A stretch of 11,108 bases of DNA from Pseudomonas sp. Lineage in GTDB: Bacteria > Pseudomonadota > Gammaproteobacteria > Pseudomonadales > Pseudomonadaceae. Shown here piece after piece: positions 6,405-11,108 of this stretch. The stretch spans positions 1 to 11,108 of the forward strand of contig DNMQ01000125.1 in the NCBI GenBank assembly GCA_003488145.1, read 5' to 3'. Below the pieces are notes generated by a model. That model saw only the letters and a program-made list of their open reading frames with translations. It was not told the origin of the DNA and made no database searches. The position numbers and the translations under genes are program-made. Position 1 is the stretch's first letter; each line of letters starts with the position of its first letter.

Positions 6405-6427
6405 AAAGTGCCCGCCGGAGCGGGCAC
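6405..6427 (-). terminator. Hairpin with a short T-run between the DUF3015 and DUF4105 genes
   Basis: Bases 6408-6415 pair perfectly with 6420-6427 (8 bp, four-base loop). Read on the minus strand the stem is followed by only three Ts, so termination may be partial. It starts about 20 bases after the DUF3015 stop and would let the small gene be expressed more strongly than the DUF4105 gene behind it. Confidence 0.6.
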
Positions 6428-6446
6428 GATGGTAGGCGCGTGAAAC

Positions 6447-6935
6447 TCAGGCCTGCTCGACGTACTGAGCCAGACGAGCATCCGCTTTGAGCACCGCCAG
6501 GGTAGCAGCATGGACCTGCTCGGCGGTCACATCGGCGGAGCTGAAGATTTCGTCGAAGTGCGCCTGGGTGACGCTGGCGAAATGTGCGCGATCCTCAGGC
6601 TTGATGCCCAGCACGACGGCATAGGTCGTCAGCGCCTCGCCTTCGCCCATGGCCATGTCTTCGGACAGTTCGGTCATGATGCTGCCAAGCACCAGCATCG
6701 ATTTGCCGTTGTACTGCAGCGCCCCATCGGTGGAGCAACCATTGGTACCAGAGGTCATGCCGAAAGTGGCGTTACCGGAGGTGCCATTGGTGATTGAGGC
6801 CACTAGGTGGGAAGGCAAACCGCGCTGGCCTTCGAACAACATATTGCCCCAGCCGCAACCCGGACCACCCGGAGCGGTGGCGAAGGAACTGGCGGAAGCA
6901 GTAAGGAGCAGGGACGCTAGCAGAATCCGTTTCAT
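6447..6935 (-). CDS. DUF3015 family periplasmic protein
   Basis: 162 residues with a Sec signal peptide (Lys2-Arg3, hydrophobic 4-12, cut probably after Ala19 in SSFA). The mature protein begins with a Gly/Pro-rich stretch, APGGPGCGWGNMLF (21-34), then NGTSGNATFGMTSGTNGCST (50-69), then a mostly helical half (about 78-160). This is the pattern of DUF3015, a family common in Pseudomonas and relatives whose function is unknown to me. Cys27 and Cys67 are the only two cysteines after the signal and could form a disulfide. The start is ATG 6935 on the minus strand, with a modest purine-rich AAAGAGAA about seven bases upstream. It is the first gene of a likely two-gene unit with the DUF4105 gene. 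A hairpin with a T-run lies in its leader. Confidence 0.85.
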   Translation of the reverse strand: MKRILLASLLLTASASSFATAPGGPGCGWGNMLFEGQRGLPSHLVASITNGTSGNATFGMTSGTNGCSTDGALQYNGKSMLVLGSIMTELSEDMAMGEGEALTTYAVVLGIKPEDRAHFASVTQAHFDEIFSSADVTAEQVHAATLAVLKADARLAQYVEQA

Positions 6936-6956
6936 AATCGTTCTCTTTGCATGGTA

Positions 6957-6977
6957 GAAAACCGGCGCCCTCGCCGG
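6957..6977 (-). terminator. Attenuator-like hairpin in the DUF3015 leader
   Basis: CCGGCG (6962-6967) pairs with CGCCGG (6972-6977) around four bases. Read on the minus strand it runs into four Ts (complement of 6957-6961), then reaches the DUF3015 start about 22 bases later. No minus-strand gene lies before it inside the window (the lipoprotein gene diverges), so it is better explained as leader attenuation than as the end of another gene. Confidence 0.45.
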
Positions 6978-7009
6978 CTGCGCTGTAGCTTTGGCAGGGC
7001 AGTGGACAG

Positions 7010-7053
7010 TGTCAAGCTAAAAAGGCCCGCACCGCTGAACAGTTCAAGCTAAA
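7010..7053. promoter_or_regulatory. Repeats and perfect -35 in the DUF3015/lipoprotein divergent region
   Basis: TCAAGCTAAA occurs twice in the same orientation, at 7012-7021 and 7044-7053, 32 bases apart (about three helical turns). The left copy overlaps a perfect minus-strand -35, TTGACA (complement of 7010-7015), facing DUF3015; the -10 expected near 6987-6992 (AAAGCT) is poor, which would fit an activator. The right copy overlaps an 11-base palindrome TGAACAGTTCA (7036-7046). The rest of the 6936-7215 gap holds no gene I can support and no clear plus-strand promoter. Confidence 0.35.
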
Positions 7054-7215
7054 GCCGCCGAGACCTTTCCGCCTACCACATAGCCATACAGCCCCAGCCA
7101 GATACCAACGCGTCAGCATTAACTGTGCAGCGACATGTCATATCGCCATCTTTCATGATAGTTTCCGCGACCGCGCGTCAAGGAGCGCGCATGTTCGCAA
7201 TTACAAGGAGCTGTC

Positions 7216-7641
7216 GTGAAACTAACCCCTATCATTCTCGCCGGTGCGATTCTCGCATCTACCGGCTGCGCGAGCGGCCTGAATTCATATCAGAAATCCG
7301 AACTTCGCCACTATGAAGCCGCCGGGCTGGCGGTCGAAGAGAAAAGCCCCGCCCTCGGGACGGCACTCGGCCTACTACCCGGCGGTGGCTCGTTCTACGG
7401 TCGGGAGTACGGGTTCGGCGTGGTCAACTTGCTGTTCTGGCCCCTGTCCATCCTGTGGGACCCGGTAAGCGGGCACAGCGCAGCGGAAACGATCAACTAT
7501 CACGCGACCAAGCAGCACGTCAGCAAGCTGGAAAACAGCGAGATGGATGCGCTGGAAGATCAATTGGCGCAGAACCAGATCGATCTGACCCACTACACCC
7601 TGCAAAAGCGCAAGATCGAAGCAAAGTACGACTTCAACTGA
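7216..7641 (+). CDS. Small putative outer-membrane lipoprotein
   Basis: 141 residues. Residues 1-17 form a lipoprotein signal peptide (Lys2, hydrophobic 6-14) ending in ASTGC, with Cys18 as the lipidated residue. Ala19 at +2 is not an inner-membrane retention signal, so the outer membrane is likely. A Gly-rich segment LLPGGGSFYGREYGFG (53-68) leads into a hydrophobic stretch VVNLLFWPLSIL (69-80), an arrangement reminiscent of TM2-type small membrane proteins. Residues about 100-137 are highly charged and helical, possibly a coiled coil. I do not recognise a named family. The start is GTG 7216, with an excellent AAGGAG at 7205-7210 and five bases of spacing. A second well-placed ribosome binding site and ATG sit 25 bases upstream in another frame. 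It diverges from DUF3015 and converges with the LysR gene, whose stop is 62 bases away. Confidence 0.85.
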   Translation: MKLTPIILAGAILASTGCASGLNSYQKSELRHYEAAGLAVEEKSPALGTALGLLPGGGSFYGREYGFGVVNLLFWPLSILWDPVSGHSAAETINYHATKQHVSKLENSEMDALEDQLAQNQIDLTHYTLQKRKIEAKYDFN

Positions 7642-7673
7642 TCGCTCGGCCGGCAACGGCCCAGGCCCGCAAC

Positions 7674-7690
7674 CGGCTTCGCGCGAGCCG
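7674..7690. terminator. Short hairpin between convergent lipoprotein and LysR genes
   Basis: CGGCT (7674-7678) pairs with AGCCG (7686-7690) around seven bases, midway in the gap between two facing stop codons. The stem is short and there is no T-run, so it is at best a weak shared terminator. Confidence 0.25.
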
Positions 7691-7703
7691 CTTGAGGGGT
7701 GTT

Positions 7704-8603
7704 TCAACTGCCCGAAAGCGCCTCGCGCGTCACCAGATCCATGAAGGCCTGCGCCAGCGGCGACTGCTCCTGGCGGCGCTTGACCAGCCACACGGCCGTG
7801 GTGGCGTCCTTGTCCAGCAGCGTACGGAACCTTACGCCATCGATGCGTATACGGCGAAAGGATGCCGGCAGCACCGAAACGCCCAGCCCTGCAGCAACCA
7901 ACCCGATGATGGTCAGCGCCTCGTTTGCCTCCTGCGCAATCCGCGGACTGAACCCGGCCTGTCGCGCCAGATTGAGCAACTGATCGTAGAGCCCGGTGCC
8001 GTAGCTGCGCGGAAAGAACACGAAGGGCTCGTCGGCCAGCTCCGCCAGAGCCAGGCCCTCCTCCCCTGCTTCGGCAAGCGAATGCCCCGTATGCATCAGC
8101 GCTACCAGTGGCTCGCTGAACAGCTCGACGGTCTGCAGGCCCGGCGGCAAGGCAAAGGGACGGATCATGCCGACCTGCAGCGTCTCGTCCTGCACCGCGT
8201 CGATCACCTGCTTGCTGGTCATCTCCTGCAGCGCGAGGTGCACCGCCGGGAAGGCCTGGCGGAAGGCCAGAATCGCCCGCGGCAGAATCGACGTAAAGGG
8301 CGCTGACGAGGTGAAGCCGACCTGCAACTCGCCGATCTCACCCTGCTCGGCACGCCGCACCACATCGACCGACTTGTCCACCTGAGCCAGCGTGCGCCGG
8401 GTCTCGTCGAGAAACAGCCGCCCGGCGTCGGTCAGCGACACCCGGCGGTTGGTGCGATCGAACAGGCGCACGCCCAGTTCCTGTTCAAGGGCCTGGATCT
8501 GCTGGCTAAGCGGCGGCTGAGAGATGCGCAGCAGTTCGGCTGCTCGACCGAAGTGCAGCTCTTCGGCCACTGCCACGAAATAGCGTAGATGTCTCAGTTC
8601 CAC
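7704..8603 (-). CDS. LysR-family transcriptional regulator (YnfL-like by position)
   Basis: A 299-residue DNA-binding regulator, standard LysR length. The winged helix-turn-helix is at about 1-60, beginning ELRHLRYFVAVAEELHFGR, with the recognition segment SQPPLSQQIQ (28-37). A linker helix follows at about 60-88, then the periplasmic-binding-like effector domain (about 92-290) with GELQVGF and the typical GLGVSVLPA near the end. The start is GTG 8603: TTGGAG lies five bases upstream, and the protein then begins as most of this family do. An ATG nine codons further upstream is rejected because it precedes that ribosome binding site. The gene is divergent from the MFS exporter across 189 bases, the usual arrangement for a LysR protein that controls its neighbour and itself. 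E. coli ynfL/ynfM have the same arrangement. The effector is unknown. Confidence 0.93.
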   Translation of the reverse strand: MELRHLRYFVAVAEELHFGRAAELLRISQPPLSQQIQALEQELGVRLFDRTNRRVSLTDAGRLFLDETRRTLAQVDKSVDVVRRAEQGEIGELQVGFTSSAPFTSILPRAILAFRQAFPAVHLALQEMTSKQVIDAVQDETLQVGMIRPFALPPGLQTVELFSEPLVALMHTGHSLAEAGEEGLALAELADEPFVFFPRSYGTGLYDQLLNLARQAGFSPRIAQEANEALTIIGLVAAGLGVSVLPASFRRIRIDGVRFRTLLDKDATTAVWLVKRRQEQSPLAQAFMDLVTREALSGS

Positions 8604-8616
8604 GTGCGCTCCAAAT

Positions 8617-8690
8617 GATTCGTAAAACATATCAATAAGGTCGAATAATATATTGGATAGCTTAAAAAAAGCTTCCTATCATTTCGCCCA
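8617..8690. promoter_or_regulatory. AT-rich divergent control region of the LysR and MFS genes
   Basis: A strongly AT-rich patch in GC-rich DNA. Dyads visible are GATAG (8656-8660) with CTATC (8676-8680), AGCTT-N5-AAGCT (8659-8673), and ATTCG (8618-8622) with CGAAT (8642-8646). Towards the exporter, TTGGAT (8653-8658) and TATCAT (8677-8682, 5/6 match to a -10) are 18 bases apart. Towards the LysR gene, TATATT (complement of 8649-8654) is a possible -10. I could not assign a clean T-N11-A LysR box. Confidence 0.4.
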
Positions 8691-8792
8691 TAAACCCGAA
8701 CAACAGCAGTCGCGCCCCTTGATCGAAAAGGGATCACAGGCGTAACGGGCTGCTTTTGGCCGGAAAAAGCGAATCGGACAGAGGTCTCCATC

Positions 8793-10058
8793 GTGAGCAG
8801 TACGCACGGCGCCAGTGGCGCGTCAGCAGAGATACCTGCGCCTGGCGCGCCCATCAGCCATACCGAGAAAGGCACGCAGCGCTTCGCGCGCACTGCCCTG
8901 GCCCTGTTCGCTGGCGGCTTCGCCACCTTCGCCCTGCTGTACTGCGTGCAGCCGATGATGCCCATGCTGTCGCAGGCGTTCGGCATCAACGCAGCGCAGA
9001 GCAGCCTGATCCTTTCGCTCTCGACCCTGACACTGGCCGTCGGATTGCTGATCACCGGACCGATCTCCGATGCCATCGGCCGCAAGCAGGTGCTGGTCGT
9101 CTCCCTGCTCGCTGCCGCCGTGTTCACCGTCGGCAGTGCACTCGCACCCAGCTGGGAAGGCGTACTGCTGATGCGCGCGCTGGTCGGCTTGGCGCTCAGC
9201 GGGGTGGCTGCGGTGGCCATGACCTACTTGAGCGAAGAGATCCACCCGCACCACCTCGGCCTGGCGATGGGGCTGTATATCGGCGGCAATGCCATCGGCG
9301 GCATGAGCGGACGCTTGCTGAGCGGCGTGCTGGTGGACTACCTGTCGTGGCACAGCGTGCTCGGAGTGATGGGCGGTCTGGCGCTGCTGGCGGCGCTGTT
9401 GCTCTGGCGCTTCCTGCCGGAGTCGCGGCACTTCCACCCACGCCCGTTGCGCCTACGCGGATTGCTACAGGGCTACACGCTGCATTTTCGCGATGCCGGC
9501 CTGCCGTGGCTGTTCCTGCAGGGGTTCCTGCTGATGGGCAGCTTCGTCACGCTGTACAACTACATCGGCTATCGGCTGATTGCCGAGCCGTTCCACCTCA
9601 GCCAGACCATGATCGGCCTGCTGGCGGTGCTCTATCTGTCGGGCATCTACAGTTCGGCACAGGTGGGCGCGCTCGCTGATCGCTTCGGCCGGCGCCGAGT
9701 GTTCTGGCTGGTGATTGCTCTGATGCTGGCAGGCGTGGCCCTGACCCTGTTCGACCGACTGCCGCTGGTACTGCTGGGCATGCTGCTGTTCACCTTCGGT
9801 TTCTTTGGCGCCCATTCGGTGGCCAGCAGCTGGATCGGCCGCCGCGCGCAACAGGCTCGCGGCCAGGCGTCGTCGCTTTATCTGTTCAGCTACTACCTGG
9901 GCTCGAGCATCGCCGGCACGCTGGGCGGCGTCTTCTGGCACGCTGCCGGCTGGGACGGCGTAGGTCTGTTCATCGCCTCGCTGTTGCTGATCGCCCTCGC
10001 CGTGGCCCTGCACCTCGCGCGCCTGCGCCCACTGCCGGAGCCGCAGGCGGCGCACTGA
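8793..10058 (+). CDS. MFS transporter, YnfM-like
   Basis: A 421-residue inner-membrane transporter of the major facilitator superfamily with about 12 membrane segments after a polar N-terminal tail (1-30). The loop between segments 2 and 3 carries the MFS motif GPISDAIGRK (89-98), and the mirrored loop in the second half carries ALADRFGRRR (about 289-298). Several stretches match E. coli YnfM as I remember it almost residue for residue: TFALLYCVQP (45-54), MTYLSEEIHP, GGMSGRL, GFLLMGSFVTL, HSVASSWIG and QASSLYLFSYYLGSSIAGTLGGVFWH. It is probably a proton-driven exporter of small molecules; the substrate is not evident. The start is GTG 8793, with AGAGG at 8780-8784 and eight bases of spacing; no in-frame ATG is near. 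It is divergent from the LysR gene, its likely regulator, and is followed by a strong terminator. Confidence 0.93.
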   Translation: MSSTHGASGASAEIPAPGAPISHTEKGTQRFARTALALFAGGFATFALLYCVQPMMPMLSQAFGINAAQSSLILSLSTLTLAVGLLITGPISDAIGRKQVLVVSLLAAAVFTVGSALAPSWEGVLLMRALVGLALSGVAAVAMTYLSEEIHPHHLGLAMGLYIGGNAIGGMSGRLLSGVLVDYLSWHSVLGVMGGLALLAALLLWRFLPESRHFHPRPLRLRGLLQGYTLHFRDAGLPWLFLQGFLLMGSFVTLYNYIGYRLIAEPFHLSQTMIGLLAVLYLSGIYSSAQVGALADRFGRRRVFWLVIALMLAGVALTLFDRLPLVLLGMLLFTFGFFGAHSVASSWIGRRAQQARGQASSLYLFSYYLGSSIAGTLGGVFWHAAGWDGVGLFIASLLLIALAVALHLARLRPLPEPQAAH

Positions 10059-10069
10059 GCCGGTAAAGC

Positions 10070-10097
10070 AAAACGCCCCGCAAATGCGGGGCGTTTT
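10070..10097. terminator. Bidirectional terminator between the MFS gene and hemE
   Basis: AAAACGCCCCGC (10070-10081) pairs perfectly with 10086-10097 around AAAT: a 12-bp stem that ends in TTTT when read on either strand. It begins 12 bases after the MFS stop and 19 bases beyond the hemE stop, so it serves both convergent genes. Confidence 0.95.
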
Positions 10098-10115
10098 CCT
10101 GGAGCCGCTGGCAAA

Positions 10116-11108
10116 TCAGCCGTGGTACTGCGCCGACAGCTCGTGGACCGACTCGATGAAGGCGCCGGCATGAGCGGGATCGACTTCCGGCGTGATGCCG
10201 TGGCCAAGGTTGAACACGTGGCCTTCGCCATGGCCGAAACTGGCCAGGATGCGCGCCACTTCGGCGCGGATGGCGTCGGGCTTGGCATAAAGCACGCTCG
10301 GGTCCATGTTGCCCTGCAGCGCCACCTTGCCGCCGACACGGCGGCGTGCCTCGCCGATATCGCACGTCCAATCCAGACCCAGCGCTTCTACGCCCGAGTC
10401 GGCCATCGATTCCAGCCAGAGGCCGCCGCCCTTGGTGAACATGATGACCGGCACGCGGCGGCCGTCATGCTCACGAATCAGACCGTCGACGATCTTGCGC
10501 ATGTAGGCCAGGGAGAACTCCTGATAGGCCGCCGCCGACAGGCTGCCACCCCAGGAATCGAAGATCTGCACCACCTGGGCGCCGGCGAGAATCTGGCCGT
10601 TGAGGTAGCTGGTGACCGACTGCGCCAGCTTGTCCAGCAGCGCGTGCATCGCCTGCGGGTTCTCGTAGAGCATCGCCTTGGACTTGCGGAAATCCTTCGA
10701 CGAGCCGCCCTCGACCATGTAGGTCGCCAGGGTCCAGGGGCTGCCGGAGAAGCCGATCAGCGGCACGCGGCCATTGAGTTCGCGGCGGATGGTACGCACT
10801 GCGTCCATCACATAGCCCAGATCCTTCTCCGGATCGGGAATCGGCAGCGCCTCGATGTCCGCAACGGTGCTCACCACCTTCTTGAAGCGCGGTCCCTCGC
10901 CGGTCTCGAAGTACAGGCCCAAACCCATGGCATCCGGCACGGTGAGGATGTCGGAGAACAGGATCGCGGCATCCAGCGGATAGCGATCCAGCGGCTGCAG
11001 CGTCACCTCGCAAGCGAGTTCGGGATTCATGCACAGGCTCATGAAGTCACCGGCCTTGGCGCGGCTGGCCCGGTACTCGGGCAGATAGCGGCCGGCCTGG
11101 CGCATCAT
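10116..11108 (-). CDS. hemE: Uroporphyrinogen decarboxylase, 5' end missing
   Basis: A cytosolic enzyme of heme synthesis that removes the four acetate carboxyl groups of uroporphyrinogen III to give coproporphyrinogen III, without a cofactor. The window holds the last 330 residues; full-length Pseudomonas HemE is about 355, so roughly 25 N-terminal residues lie beyond the right edge. The internal Met-Met at the edge is not the start: it is the [13 protein letters not shown] segment that normally follows the short N-terminal part. Active-site landmarks are present: the RQAGR arginines (visible residues 3-7), the aspartate of LFSDIL, and the tyrosine of TYMVEGG. The family segments [21 protein letters not shown] and [12 protein letters not shown] are intact. 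It converges on the MFS gene and shares its terminator. No frameshift is seen. Confidence 0.97.
   Translation of the reverse strand: MMRQAGRYLPEYRASRAKAGDFMSLCMNPELACEVTLQPLDRYPLDAAILFSDILTVPDAMGLGLYFETGEGPRFKKVVSTVADIEALPIPDPEKDLGYVMDAVRTIRRELNGRVPLIGFSGSPWTLATYMVEGGSSKDFRKSKAMLYENPQAMHALLDKLAQSVTSYLNGQILAGAQVVQIFDSWGGSLSAAAYQEFSLAYMRKIVDGLIREHDGRRVPVIMFTKGGGLWLESMADSGVEALGLDWTCDIGEARRRVGGKVALQGNMDPSVLYAKPDAIRAEVARILASFGHGEGHVFNLGHGITPEVDPAHAGAFIESVHELSAQYHG

Noticed and set aside
6951..7055. 34-codon plus-strand frame in the divergent region
   Set aside because: No ribosome binding site before its ATG, and it lies across the attenuator-like hairpin and repeats.
7455..8306. 283-residue plus-strand frame overlapping the lipoprotein and the LysR gene
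   Set aside because: Overlaps two well-supported genes in other frames and has low-complexity Gln/Arg-rich sequence.
8756..9679. 307-residue plus-strand frame inside the MFS gene
   Set aside because: Arg/Ala-rich out-of-frame translation; the MFS frame is hydrophobic and matches YnfM.
1..11108. Mobile elements, CRISPR arrays, toxin-antitoxin or phage-defence systems
   Set aside because: No transposase, integrase, repeat array or defence-type domain found on either strand; the window reads as ordinary core chromosome.

Overview
The window looks like core chromosome of a high-GC gammaproteobacterium, most likely Pseudomonas or the P. stutzeri group (Stutzerimonas). The HemE sequence is almost that of Pseudomonas as I remember it, and MetY, the DUF3015/DUF4105 pair and the YnfM-like exporter are familiar Pseudomonas genes. 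The genus call rests on remembered protein similarity, not on a search. I see no insertion sequence, prophage, CRISPR array or integrase.

Layout. A strong terminator at the left edge ends an upstream transcript. It is followed by a tRNA gene with a CAU anticodon (105-181), with its own promoter and terminator; acceptor-stem features favour tRNA-Ile2 over elongator tRNA-Met. On the plus strand then come an SLC13/DASS permease with two RCK_C (TrkA-C) domains (414-2204), metY (2298-3575), trxC (3656-4093) and a 96-residue acidic protein of unknown function (4204-4494). On the minus strand lie a DUF3015 periplasmic protein (6447-6935) and, downstream of it, a large DUF4105 envelope protein (4529-6379). 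A divergent plus-strand gene makes a small lipoprotein (7216-7641). A LysR regulator (minus, 7704-8603) is divergent from a YnfM-like MFS exporter (plus, 8793-10058). A perfect bidirectional terminator (10070-10097) separates the exporter from hemE (minus), whose first roughly 25 codons lie beyond the right edge.

How the genes may work together. The permease, MetY (sulfide fixation into homocysteine) and thioredoxin 2 make a plausible sulfur and thiol group in one direction, with no T-run terminator between them. A sulfate-type substrate for the permease is a guess from family and neighbourhood. LysR plus MFS is a standard local regulator/exporter pair. DUF3015 and DUF4105 look like a two-gene envelope unit.

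I found no clear new multi-gene system. The most interesting signals are: a 14-bp hairpin burying the trxC ribosome binding site; a probable permuted papain-like His/Cys pair plus a beta-barrel-like C-terminus in the DUF4105 protein; structured leaders before the 96-residue gene and DUF3015; and a second well-formed ribosome binding site and start out of frame just before the lipoprotein.
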